Translations under genes and position numbers: made by a program
Shown here: positions 9,313 to 16,846 of the stretch, piece after piece
How positions within the stretch are numbered: position 1 is the stretch's first letter
How the letters are laid out: the number at the start of each line of letters is the position of its first letter
NCBI RefSeq assembly: GCF_018129005.1
Contig: NZ_JAAEDL010000005.1
Location: forward strand, 124,001-188,000
Direction: 5' to 3'
Origin: Neoroseomonas eburnea
GTDB taxonomy: Bacteria > Pseudomonadota > Alphaproteobacteria > Acetobacterales > Acetobacteraceae
Length of the DNA: 64,000 nucleotides
The notes under the pieces: model-generated
The model's input: the letters and a program-made list of their open reading frames with translations, nothing else
The model's database searches: none
Told to the model about the DNA's origin: nothing

Positions 9313-10179
9313 TCACGCAATCTGCAGCTCCTGCAGCGACTGCTCCAGTTCCTGGAACGACGGCATGTGCCCGCTCGGTACCATCTTCCGTCCCGTCTCC
9401 ACCGCCACCTGCGGCGCGTTGCCGTGCAGATGCGCCACCAGTACGGCGCGGATCACCTCGAAGTACTTGCTTTCCTCATCGACCACGCCCTTCAGCCGTG
9501 CCGCGAAGGGGCCCATCAGCCCATAGGCCAGCAGCACGCCCAGGAAGGTGCCGACCAGCGCGCCGCCGATCATCTTGCCAAGCACCGCCGGCGGTTCGTC
9601 GATCGAACCCATGGTCTTGATCACGCCCATCACCGCCGCGACGATGCCGAGCGCCGGCAGCGCATCCGCCATGGACTGCATGGCGTGGGAGGGGTGCATC
9701 TCCTCCTCCTTGATCTTCTTGAGCTCCCTCGCCATCACGTCCTCGATCTGGTGCGGGTCGTCGGCGTTCATGCCGACCATGCGCAGGTAGTCGCAGATCA
9801 GGTGGACCACGTGGTGGTCCGCGGCGATGCGCGGGAACTTGTTGAAGGCGGCGCTTTCCTCGGGCTTCTCGATATGCGGTTCGAGAGCCATCGGTCCCTT
9901 GGTCTGCGCCAGGCGCACCAGGTAGTAGAGCAGGCTCAGCAGATCCATGTAGTCCTGCCGCCTGTACTTCGCCCCCTTCAGCAGCTTCCCGAACCCGCCG
10001 CCGACATGCTTCAGGTCGGCGATGCTGTTCGCCATGACCAGCGTGCCGATCGCCGCGCCGCCGATGATGGCGAATTCGAAGGGCAGCGCCTTGAGGATGA
10101 TGTCGAGCTTGCCGCCGGCGGCGATGTAGCCCCCGAAGACGCAGGCGAGCAGGAAGCCGAAGCCGGCGAGCGAGGTCAC
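9313..10179 (-). CDS. motA: Flagellar motor stator protein MotA
   Basis: A 288-residue inner-membrane protein with four predicted helices: about residues 2-22 and 33-50, then a pair near 170-220 after a large cytoplasmic loop. The loop carries the charged stretch that engages the rotor. The ALPALGIVAAVMGVIKTMG helix contains the conserved proline of the third membrane segment, and IGGALVGTFLGVLLAYGLMGP is the fourth. With MotB it forms the ion channel that powers flagellar rotation. It starts at a GTG overlapping the motB stop by 4 nt (GTGA), so the order is motB then motA. No other flagellar gene is in the window. Confidence 0.93.
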   Translation of the reverse strand: MTSLAGFGFLLACVFGGYIAAGGKLDIILKALPFEFAIIGGAAIGTLVMANSIADLKHVGGGFGKLLKGAKYRRQDYMDLLSLLYYLVRLAQTKGPMALEPHIEKPEESAAFNKFPRIAADHHVVHLICDYLRMVGMNADDPHQIEDVMARELKKIKEEEMHPSHAMQSMADALPALGIVAAVMGVIKTMGSIDEPPAVLGKMIGGALVGTFLGVLLAYGLMGPFAARLKGVVDEESKYFEVIRAVLVAHLHGNAPQVAVETGRKMVPSGHMPSFQELEQSLQELQIA

Positions 10180-11225
10180 GGGCGGTCCTCCTGCGCCTCA
10201 CGCAGCAGCGTGATGGAGACGCGGCGATTGGCGGCGGCCGTCGGCTGGTCGGGCAGCAGCGGGTCGCGGTCGGCATGGCCGCTGACGCTGCGGATGCGCC
10301 CCTCGGCGAGCCCCGCTTCGACCAGCAGCCGGCGTGTCACGTTCGCCCGCTCGGCCGAGAGGTCCCAGTTGCTGCGGTCCCCACCGCCACGGAAGGGCGT
10401 CGAATCGGTATGGCCGGAGATCGCGACCGGGTTGGGCAGGCGCGCGGCGGCCTGCGCCACCCGCGCCAGCAGCGCGCGGGCACGGTCGTTCGGCGCCGTG
10501 CCGCCGAGCGCGAACATCGGCTGACGTTCGGCGTCCACGAGCTGGATGCGCAGCCCCTGCGGCGTCTGTTCGACGAGGAGCTGGCGGGCCAGGTCGGCGA
10601 GTGCCGGATCGGTCGCGACCGCCTCCCGGATCTGCTCGGCGACCCGGTCGAAGGCCTCGCGCTCCCGGCGGGCGAGCTCGCGCCGCAGTTCGGCCTCGCC
10701 CAGCGCCTCGGGCCGGGCCTCGGGGGCGGGGGCCTCGGCGGGGCCGCCGCGCGGGGGCTCGGGACCGGCCTGCGCGCCCGGGGGCGTCGCGGCGACGAAG
10801 CGCGACACCTCCGCATCCTCCCGCCCCTCGGGGCCTTCGCGATGCGGTTGCGGGCGGGCGATCGTGTCGCTGTCGTCCTCCTCGATGTCCATCACGACCG
10901 GAAGCGTCCCGGGCTGGATGGTCATGGCGCCCTGGGTCGAGGTCGAATTGCCGTCATCATTCGGCGTCCGCCCGCCGAAGGGCTGGCCGGAGCCGGAGAC
11001 CGAGCGCGCCAGCAGGTTGGTCGGCGCGAAATAATCGGCCAGCCCGCGGCGCTGTTCCTCGGTGGTGGCGTTCAGCAGCCACATCAGCAGGAAGAAGGCC
11101 ATCATGGCGGTCACGAAATCGGCGTAGGCGACCTTCCACGCGCCGCCATGGTGGCCGTGCTCGCCGCCTTCCTCGCGGCGGATGATGATCGTTCCGCCGC
11201 CGTTGCCCTTCGCCTTGCCTGCCAT
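10176..11225 (-). CDS. motB: Flagellar motor stator protein MotB
   Basis: A 349-residue stator subunit. A short cytoplasmic tail rich in Gly and His leads to one membrane helix at about 33-52. It contains the proton-accepting Asp36 in AYADFVTAMMAFFLLMWLLN, which is followed by the periplasmic plug (TEEQRRGLADYF). Residues about 90-180 are a Pro/Ala/Glu-rich linker. The C-terminal OmpA-like peptidoglycan-binding domain contains ISGHTDSTPF and the SAERANVTRRLL helix, ending with NRRVSI. It is the first gene of the motB-motA pair and is divergent from the N-formylglutamate amidohydrolase gene. The stop overlaps the motA start. Confidence 0.93.
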   Translation of the reverse strand: MAGKAKGNGGGTIIIRREEGGEHGHHGGAWKVAYADFVTAMMAFFLLMWLLNATTEEQRRGLADYFAPTNLLARSVSGSGQPFGGRTPNDDGNSTSTQGAMTIQPGTLPVVMDIEEDDSDTIARPQPHREGPEGREDAEVSRFVAATPPGAQAGPEPPRGGPAEAPAPEARPEALGEAELRRELARREREAFDRVAEQIREAVATDPALADLARQLLVEQTPQGLRIQLVDAERQPMFALGGTAPNDRARALLARVAQAAARLPNPVAISGHTDSTPFRGGGDRSNWDLSAERANVTRRLLVEAGLAEGRIRSVSGHADRDPLLPDQPTAAANRRVSITLLREAQEDRP

Positions 11226-11303
11226 CGCCGTCAGGATGCCGCAGCGGTGCTGACCACTTCGCTAACCGCGGAGATGTACGCCGCGTGACACCGGGCGGGG
11301 CCT

Positions 11304-12200
11304 ATGGTTTCGTCGCCTGCGATGGATCTGCCCAGCCCCAGCTTTGCGGGCGCCGCCCAGACGGCGCCACTCGTCATCTACCGCCCGGCACGGCAGACCG
11401 TGCCGGTCGTCTTCGCGTCGCCCCATTCCGGCCAGGCCTATCCGGCCGAGTTCCTGGCCGAGGCTCGCATTTCCCCGCCCGCGCTGCGGCGAAGCGAGGA
11501 TTCCTTCGTCGACGAGCTTTTCGCGGCTGCCCCTGCCCATGGCGCGCCGCTGCTCGCGGCGACGTTTCCGCGGGTCTGGTGCGATGTGAACCGGGAGCCC
11601 TGGGAACTCGACCCAAGCATGTTCGACGGGCCGTTGCCGCCCTGGGTGAACACCTCCAGTCCCCGCGTCGGCGCCGGCCTCGGCACCATCGCGCGCATCG
11701 TCGCGACCGGGGAGCCGGTGTACCGTCGCCGGCTCTCCTTCTCCGAGGCGGAGGCGCGCATCCGTGGCTGCTGGGAGCCCTACCATGCCGCGCTCGCCGA
11801 ACTGATCGCCACCACCCGCGCGCAGTTCGGCTTCTGCCTGCTGATCGACTGCCATTCCATGCCGGCGCATCCGGCCCAGGCGGCCAACCCGCCGGACATG
11901 GTGCTGGGCGACGCCCATGGCACGGCCTGTGCCCCGCGTGCGACGCGGCTGGCGGAGGAGGCGCTGATCGGCCTTGGCTATCGTGTCCGCCGCAACGACC
12001 CCTACGCCGGCGGCTACGTCACGCGCCACTACGGGCGGCCGAGGGAAGGCGTGCACGCGCTGCAGATCGAGGTCGCGCGGGCGCTGTACATGGATGAGGC
12101 GCGCATCCAGCGGGGCGCTGGCTTCCGGCGGCTGACGGCGGACCTGACGAGGCTGATCGCCAGCCTCTGCGCGACGGATTGGTCCTTCCTGCGTTCTTGA
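11304..12200 (+). CDS. N-formylglutamate amidohydrolase family protein
   Basis: A 298-residue member of the N-formylglutamate amidohydrolase family, which releases formate and glutamate at the end of one histidine degradation route. Recognisable segments are the N-terminal VVFASPHSG.AYP, the RSEDSFVDELF helix, FPRVWCDVNREPWELDPSMF, the IDCHSMPA metal-site strand near residue 190, and the late NDPYAGGYVTRHYG and ALQIEVARALYMDE. No other hut genes are adjacent, so the physiological substrate is uncertain. The ATG at 11304 follows GGGCGGGG; an ATG at 11322 is also possible. It is divergent from motB with 78 bp between starts. The minus-strand small RNA candidate converges on its 3' side. Confidence 0.85.
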   Translation: MVSSPAMDLPSPSFAGAAQTAPLVIYRPARQTVPVVFASPHSGQAYPAEFLAEARISPPALRRSEDSFVDELFAAAPAHGAPLLAATFPRVWCDVNREPWELDPSMFDGPLPPWVNTSSPRVGAGLGTIARIVATGEPVYRRRLSFSEAEARIRGCWEPYHAALAELIATTRAQFGFCLLIDCHSMPAHPAQAANPPDMVLGDAHGTACAPRATRLAEEALIGLGYRVRRNDPYAGGYVTRHYGRPREGVHALQIEVARALYMDEARIQRGAGFRRLTADLTRLIASLCATDWSFLRS

Positions 12201-12242
12201 TGCACCGCACAAAAGCGTAGCAACGCCTTCTCCGCGGTCCGC

Positions 12243-12274
12243 AAAAAAAGAAGGCGGTGCCCGAGGGCACCGCC
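12243..12274 (-). terminator. Rho-independent terminator of the small RNA
   Basis: On the minus strand a perfect 9-bp stem GGCGGTGCC/GGCACCGCC with a 4-nt loop occupies 12253-12274 and is followed by TTCTTTTTTT. The U-tract is on the minus-strand side only, so it ends leftward transcription and not the amidohydrolase gene. Confidence 0.85.
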
Positions 12275-12331
12275 AAGTTTAGGGAGGAAACGTCCAAGAA
12301 AGACAGCGGAAGGCAACGCCTTGCCGCTGCG
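12243..12331 (-). ncRNA. Candidate small RNA with anti-Shine-Dalgarno stretch
   Basis: Read on the minus strand, a near-consensus promoter (12338-12366) is followed by a compact, structured segment of about 90 nt. First comes a 10-bp stem with a one-base bulge (12304-12328), then an unpaired U/C-rich stretch containing UUUCCUCCCUAAAC (12280-12293). The 9-bp terminator hairpin (12253-12274) follows, with a U-run to 12243. An exposed CCUCCC beside a rho-independent terminator is typical of alphaproteobacterial trans-acting sRNAs that mask ribosome binding sites, such as AbcR-type and CCUCCUCCC-motif RNAs. No convincing protein frame with a ribosome site lies here. The 5' end is estimated from the -10 box. 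The family assignment is inference. Confidence 0.62.
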
Positions 12332-12337
12332 AGACGG

Positions 12338-12366
12338 AATTTAGGCGTCGACCAGCGCATGTGCAA
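12338..12366 (-). promoter_or_regulatory. Sigma70-type promoter of the candidate small RNA
   Basis: On the minus strand a -35 box TTGCAC (12361-12366) and a -10 box TAAATT (12338-12343) are separated by exactly 17 bp. This is close to the housekeeping consensus and is rare in such GC-rich DNA. Transcription would begin near 12331 and run leftward into the hairpin-rich segment. Confidence 0.6.
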
Positions 12367-12455
12367 GAGGATTTTTGCGGTGCAGCAAAAATGACGCGAC
12401 GCAGCATGCTGATGAATGTTTATTGCGTGGCATGGGGTTTGCCGTGCACATCGCT

Positions 12456-13301
12456 ATGCATCGCCGATTCCTGCGCCACCTGCCGGGCCTTCCAATTCTT
12501 CTCATCGCCTTCGCGGCCGCCTCGCGGATCGCCGGCGCGAGCCCAGCCGCACCTGCGGATCCGAGCCAGCTTTGTCGTGCGGCCATCGCAGTCGCCGAAC
12601 GCGAGCGCGGCATTCCTGCCGGGTTGCTCCAGGCGATCGGCCGCGTCGAATCCGGCCGCCGGGATCCGGCGACCGGCCGGGTCGCGCCGTGGCCCTGGAC
12701 CATCAACGCCGAGGGCCGCGGCATCTACTTCCCGACGCGGGAGGCAGCGATTGCCGAGGTGCGGCAATTGCAGGCCCGCGGCGTCCGCCTGATCGACATC
12801 GGCTGCATGCAGGTGAACCTGCACCACCATCCGACGGCCTTCCCGACGCTGGAGGAGGGCTTCGACCCCCTCGCCAATGCCCGCTATGCGGCGCGGTTCC
12901 TCAATGAACTCCAGGACGTGCGGCAGGACTGGGCACGTTCGGCGGGAAACTACCATTCCAACACGCCGGAGCGGGCGGAAGGCTACCGCAGCCGCGTCCT
13001 GGCGGCCTGGGCGGACGAGCAGGGGCGGCCCGGCATGGATCCGGCCGCGGCCCTGGCGGCGCTGGCAACCGCCCGCATGACCGGGGCGCCCGGCCTTGCC
13101 AACGGCGCGGATCGGGCTCGGGTGATCCCGCTCGCCGCTTCCGTTCGGGCGGCGCCGGGGCGCGGACTCGATGCCTACCGAGCTGCGCCGATCATGATGG
13201 TGGGGCGCCCGATGGCTGCCGCCGCGCCGGCGCGCGCCACCACCACGCCGGTGCCGGCGCGTGGCTCGCCGGCCTTCTTCCTGTTCCGCGGCCCGGGCTG
13301 A
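12456..13301 (+). CDS. Exported lytic transglycosylase (SLT domain)
   Basis: A 281-residue protein. Residues 1-30 form a signal peptide: Arg-rich start, hydrophobic LPILLIAFAAA, then A-x-A-type ends. The SLT domain follows, with AIAVAERERGIPAGLLQAIGRVESGR providing the catalytic Glu in the VESGR motif, then DIGCMQVNLHHHP (the GxMQ motif) and AARFLNELQ. Such enzymes cut the glycan strands of peptidoglycan in the periplasm. The C-terminal 90 residues are Ala/Pro/Arg-rich and probably disordered. The ATG at 12456 places the signal peptide at the very N-terminus; an ATG at 12432 would add 8 residues. No strong ribosome site is visible for either. It is divergent from the small RNA. Confidence 0.85.
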   Translation: MHRRFLRHLPGLPILLIAFAAASRIAGASPAAPADPSQLCRAAIAVAERERGIPAGLLQAIGRVESGRRDPATGRVAPWPWTINAEGRGIYFPTREAAIAEVRQLQARGVRLIDIGCMQVNLHHHPTAFPTLEEGFDPLANARYAARFLNELQDVRQDWARSAGNYHSNTPERAEGYRSRVLAAWADEQGRPGMDPAAALAALATARMTGAPGLANGADRARVIPLAASVRAAPGRGLDAYRAAPIMMVGRPMAAAAPARATTTPVPARGSPAFFLFRGPG

Positions 13302-13340
13302 TACGAACGGCCCTTTGGAATGACCGGTGAGGGCGGAATT

Positions 13341-13391
13341 GGAGGGGCTCTGCCCCTCCAAGCCACCCCGCCAAAGGCCCGAGGCCTTTGG
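13341..13391 (+). repeat. Hairpin repeat copy 1 (forward)
   Basis: Two adjacent perfect hairpins: GGAGGGGC-TCT-GCCCCTCC (13341-13359) and CCAAAGGCC-CGA-GGCCTTTGG (13371-13391), joined by a short C-rich linker and followed by GAAACC. It is the first of five related elements in the window and is inverted relative to copy 2, about 120 bp away. The two hairpins could also act as a bidirectional transcription stop between the convergent transglycosylase and CoA-transferase genes. Confidence 0.8.
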
Positions 13392-13509
13392 AAACCATCA
13401 TCTGGTGCCGAGCGGTTCAGACAGTCCGATCGCTATGGGCGCGTTTCGTGCGCAAGGGCGGGTTTCGGCATTGATCCTGACAGTGGCGCACGGCGCCAGG
13501 CATCGGTTT
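13392..13509. other. Spacer between inverted hairpin repeats, no gene seen
   Basis: About 118 bp lie between the two inverted repeat copies, inside a gene-free stretch of 344 bp (13302-13645). Both inner flanks begin GAAACC when read outward from the CCAAAGG hairpin, and the next 20 bases (ATCATCTGGTGCC versus GATGCCTGGCGCC) are similar. The inverted homology therefore extends past the hairpins. I see no coding frame, promoter or ribosome site here. Confidence 0.5.
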
Positions 13510-13566
13510 CCAAAGGCCTTTCGGCCTTTGGTGGGGAGAGCCCGAGAGGGGCAAAGCCCCTCTCGG
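13510..13566 (-). repeat. Hairpin repeat copy 2 (inverted)
   Basis: CCAAAGGCC-TTTC-GGCCTTTGG (13510-13531), a short G-rich linker, then CCGAGAGGGGC-AAA-GCCCCTCTCGG (13542-13566). It has the same two-part design as copy 1 in the opposite orientation, about 80 bp beyond the 3' end of the CoA-transferase gene. Confidence 0.8.
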
Positions 13567-13645
13567 TTCCTCAGGTCAGGCAAACGGGCCACTGGCATGG
13601 GTCCGCGGGCGGGAGGTTTCCGTCCGGCTGCGCCCACGCCGTGGG

Positions 13646-14776
13646 TCAGGCTGCGAACTCGGCGCGGATCGCGGCACTGTGCTGGCCGAGCGACGGCACC
13701 GCACCGAAGGGCCGCGGCCCGTCCGAAAGTCGCGCCGGCGGCAGCGCGACGGGAACCGGTCCCTTTTCGGTCTGCACCGGCGCGCGGCGAAGCGCCGGAT
13801 GCTTCTGCAGCCCGCCGCAATCGTTGACGAAGCCGTAGGCGGTGTTGGCGCGGCGCAGCTTCGCCGCGCATTCCTCCCGCGTCAGGGTGGCGAACATCTT
13901 CGCGATATGCGCATCCACCATCGGGCGGTTCGCCACGCGGTCGTTGTTCACGGTGAAGCCGGGCTTCTGCGGCAGGTCGGGCTCGTCGAGGAAATGCGCG
14001 CAGAAACTCGCCCATTCGCGTTCGTTCTGGATGGCGATGAGCACGTCGTGCCCGTCCTTCGTCTGGAAGGCGCCATAGGGGCAGATCGAGGGATGCGCCA
14101 GGCCGATGCGCGGCGGGTTCTTGCCCGTGCCCTCGTATTGCAGCAGCGGGACCGTCATCCAGTCGGCCATGCCATCGAACAGGGAAACCGCGATGCCCTT
14201 GCCCTGGCCGGTGATGGCGCGGGAGAGCAATGCCTCCAGCACCGCCGAATAGGCATGCATCCCGCAGGCGATGTCGCAGGCGGACACGCCGACGCGCCCC
14301 GGCCCTTCCGCGCGGCCGGTGATGTAGGCGAGGCCGGATTCCGCCTGCACCAGCAGGTCGTAGGCCTTCATGGTGGCGTAGTCGCCCTCGTCGCCGTAGC
14401 CGGAGATGTCCACGGTGATCAGCCGCGGGTGCTTCTCCCGCAGGGCAGCGCTGCCGAAGCCGGCGCGCGCCATTGCGCCCGGGGCGAGATTCTGGATGAA
14501 GACATCCGCCTTGGCGATCAGGCGCTCGAGCAGCGCCTTGTCGTCCGGCTTCTTGATGTCGAGGCAGATGCTTTCCTTGCCCCGGTTCAGCCAGACGAAA
14601 TAGGAGGAGAGCCCGTTCGCCACCGCGTCGTAGCCGCGCGCGAAGTCGCCTTCCGGGCGCTCGATCTTGATCACCCGCGCACCCGCATCGGCGAGGCGGG
14701 AGGCGCAGTAGGGCGCGGCCACCGCCTGGTCCATGGCGACGACGAGAAGCCCTTCCAGGGGGCGGGATCCGCTCAT
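13646..14776 (-). CDS. Family III (CaiB/BaiF) CoA transferase
   Basis: A 376-residue CoA transferase of the formyl-CoA/carnitine type. The N-terminus PLEGLLVVAMDQAVAAPYC, ADAGARVIKIERPEGDFARGYD, the SYFVWLNRGKESICLDIKKP segment and AKADVFIQNLAPGAMARAG are all standard. The catalytic Asp is expected in VSACDIACGMHAYSAV near residue 168. It moves CoA between organic acids to activate a substrate. It is the last gene of a five-gene operon; its ATG overlaps the stop of the HAD gene (ATGA). An upstream acyl-CoA dehydrogenase suggests activation and then oxidation of a short branched or dicarboxylic acid. The C-terminus shows no truncation. Confidence 0.88.
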   Translation of the reverse strand: MSGSRPLEGLLVVAMDQAVAAPYCASRLADAGARVIKIERPEGDFARGYDAVANGLSSYFVWLNRGKESICLDIKKPDDKALLERLIAKADVFIQNLAPGAMARAGFGSAALREKHPRLITVDISGYGDEGDYATMKAYDLLVQAESGLAYITGRAEGPGRVGVSACDIACGMHAYSAVLEALLSRAITGQGKGIAVSLFDGMADWMTVPLLQYEGTGKNPPRIGLAHPSICPYGAFQTKDGHDVLIAIQNEREWASFCAHFLDEPDLPQKPGFTVNNDRVANRPMVDAHIAKMFATLTREECAAKLRRANTAYGFVNDCGGLQKHPALRRAPVQTEKGPVPVALPPARLSDGPRPFGAVPSLGQHSAAIRAEFAA

Positions 14777-15621
14777 GCTTGGGTCTCCGGCATGGATGCT
14801 GTGACCGCCTCGCGCGCGGCCAGGAGGTCGAGGATGGCGAGGACGCGGCGTTCCAGTTCGGCGCCGGCGCGGTAGTCGGCCGGAACGGCGCAATGGACAC
14901 GCCCTTCGGCGATCAGGCGGCGGGTGCGCGCCGCGCGCGTCGCGTCGCCGTCGGGATGGACGGCGATGGAATGGCCGCCCTGCTCCTTCACCATGCGGAA
15001 GCAGGGGATGTCGGTGTCGCCGTCGCCGACGAAGATGATGTTGGCGAAGGGGACCCGGCGCGATTCCGGCGGGCGGTAGGCGTTGACCGCCGTGTTGTCG
15101 GCGAGGTCCAGCGCATCCTTGTTGATGCGGAACAGGTACTGGGTCTTGGTCGTGTAGTTCACCGCGATCGCCGGCGCGATGGCGGCGCCCGAGGCATTGT
15201 AGAGGAAGCCCGAGGCGAAGACGGCGCGGAAGTGCCCGCGGATCGAGGTGCCTTCGATCAGTTCGCGCAGGCCGGAGGAGATGACGTAGTGCTCCACCGC
15301 CAGGCCGCGAGCCGCGCCCGCCGCGCCGATGCGGTCGAACCAGGTCTCGACGCCGGGAAAGAGCGTGATGCCCGCGCCATGCGCCGCCCAGTCCTCCCGC
15401 CGCATCGGGATGTCGTGGGCGGCGGCCTCGACCAGCATGCGGTGCATGTAGGTCAGGATCGGGTCGCCCTGCTGTTCCTCGGCCAGAGCGTTCGCGCGCG
15501 CCCAGAAGGCACGCGCGTCGAGGCCGAGCTTCGGCAGGAAGACGTGTTCCTGCATGTTGCCCGGGGCCAGCGTGCCGTCGAAGTCGTAGGCGATCGCCAC
15601 CGGCACCGGGTTGCGTGCCAC
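14773..15621 (-). CDS. HAD-superfamily hydrolase
   Basis: A 282-residue haloacid-dehalogenase-like phosphatase. Motif I is YDFDGTLAPGN near residue 12 (nucleophile Asp and general acid Asp), motif II is YVISSGLRELIEG, and motif IV is FVGDGDTDIPCF. A large cap lies between motifs I and II. Substrate unknown; the extended cap and GDGDTD resemble uncharacterised phosphatases rather than phosphoglycolate phosphatase. The start is taken as the GTG at 15621, two bases after the stop of the acyl-CoA dehydrogenase gene, because no ATG lies near motif I. Its stop overlaps the CoA-transferase ATG. It is probably a metabolite phosphatase serving the operon. Confidence 0.8.
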   Translation of the reverse strand: MARNPVPVAIAYDFDGTLAPGNMQEHVFLPKLGLDARAFWARANALAEEQQGDPILTYMHRMLVEAAAHDIPMRREDWAAHGAGITLFPGVETWFDRIGAAGAARGLAVEHYVISSGLRELIEGTSIRGHFRAVFASGFLYNASGAAIAPAIAVNYTTKTQYLFRINKDALDLADNTAVNAYRPPESRRVPFANIIFVGDGDTDIPCFRMVKEQGGHSIAVHPDGDATRAARTRRLIAEGRVHCAVPADYRAGAELERRVLAILDLLAAREAVTASMPETQA

Positions 15622-15623
15622 GG

Positions 15624-16790
15624 TCAGTAGCTCCGCGGCATCCCCAGCACGTGTTCGCCGATGTAGGAGAGCACCAGGTTCGTGCTGATCGGCGCCACCT
15701 GGTACAGGCGCGCCTCGCGGTACTTGCGCTCGACGTCGTACTCCTCGGCGAAGCCGAAGCCGCCATGGGTCTGGATGCAGGCCTCGGCGGCCATCCAGGA
15801 CGCCTCGGCGCAGATCATCTTGCCCATGTTGGCCTCCTCGCCGCAGGGCAGCCCGGCCTCGAACTTCGCGAGGCCCTGGCGCAGCAGCGCCTCGGCCGCG
15901 CGCATGGCGGCATAGGCCTTGGCGATCGGGAACTGCACGCCCTGGTTCCTGCCGATCGGGTGGCCGAACAGCACGCGCTGCTTGGAGTATTCCACCGCCT
16001 TCTCGATGAACCACTTGGCGTCGCCGATGCACTCGGCGGAGATCAGCATGCGCTCGGCGTTCATCCCGTCGAGGATGTAGCGGAAGCCGCGGCCTTCCTC
16101 GCCGACCAGGTTCTCGGCCGGCACTTCCATGTTGTCGAAGAAGACCTCGCAGGAATTGTGGTTCATCATCGTACGGATCGGGCGGATGGTCAGGCCCTTG
16201 CCGAGCGCCGCCTTCATGTCCACGAGGAAGGTCGAGAGCCCGTCCGTCTTGCGCTTCACCTGGTCGCGCGGCGTCGTGCGCGCGAGCAGCAGCATCAGGT
16301 CGGAATGCTCGGCGCGGGACGTCCAGATCTTCTGGCCGTTGACGATGAACTTGTCGCCCTCGCGCCTGGCGAAGGTGCGCAGCGCGGTGGTGTCGGTGCC
16401 GGAGGTCGGTTCGGTCACGCCGAAGGCCTGCAGGCGGAGTTCTCCGGTCGCGATCTTCGGCAGGTACTTCCGCTTCTGCTCCGCGCTGCCGTGCTTCAGC
16501 ACGGTGCCCATGGTGTACATCTGGGCATGGCAGGCGGCGGCATTGCAGCCGCTGGCATGAATCTCCTCGAGGATCGCCGCGGCGGCGGACAGCGGCAGGC
16601 CCGACCCGCCGTATTCCTCGGGGATCAGCGCGGCAAGCCACCCGGCTTCGGTCAGCGCCTGGACGAATTCGGTGGGGTAGCCGCGGCGGGCATCGAGCTC
16701 GCGCCAGTATTCGCCGGGGAAGCGCGTGCAGAGCTTGCGCACCTCCTCGCGGATCTCGGCGTGGGTGTCGGTCGGCATCTGCATGTCCAT
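15624..16790 (-). CDS. Acyl-CoA dehydrogenase
   Basis: A 388-residue flavin-dependent acyl-CoA dehydrogenase. It has the N-terminal helical domain with EEYGGSGLPLSAAAAILEEIH, the flavin-contacting AFGVTEPTSGTDTTALRT, the GQKIWTSRAEHSDLMLLLART beta domain, and the C-terminal RVLFGHPIGRNQGVQFPIA and QTHGGFGFAEEYDVER segments. It oxidises an acyl-CoA to the 2-enoyl-CoA, passing electrons to ETF. The ATG at 16790 sits 7 nt after GGGAG; an ATG at 16841 would add 17 residues. It lies 56 bp after the TPP-enzyme beta subunit and 2 bp before the HAD gene, within the same operon. The substrate is probably short-chain, but this is inferred only from context. Confidence 0.9.
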   Translation of the reverse strand: MDMQMPTDTHAEIREEVRKLCTRFPGEYWRELDARRGYPTEFVQALTEAGWLAALIPEEYGGSGLPLSAAAAILEEIHASGCNAAACHAQMYTMGTVLKHGSAEQKRKYLPKIATGELRLQAFGVTEPTSGTDTTALRTFARREGDKFIVNGQKIWTSRAEHSDLMLLLARTTPRDQVKRKTDGLSTFLVDMKAALGKGLTIRPIRTMMNHNSCEVFFDNMEVPAENLVGEEGRGFRYILDGMNAERMLISAECIGDAKWFIEKAVEYSKQRVLFGHPIGRNQGVQFPIAKAYAAMRAAEALLRQGLAKFEAGLPCGEEANMGKMICAEASWMAAEACIQTHGGFGFAEEYDVERKYREARLYQVAPISTNLVLSYIGEHVLGMPRSY

Positions 16791-16846
16791 GGCGTTACTC
16801 CCGTTCGACCCGGGATTAGGCCCGGGTCGCGTGGCTGGCAAGGCGG

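Noticed and set aside
13320-13838. Open frames through the repeat pair and the end of the CoA-transferase gene
   Set aside because: They follow hairpin stems and the antisense strand of a conserved gene, and have no family similarity.
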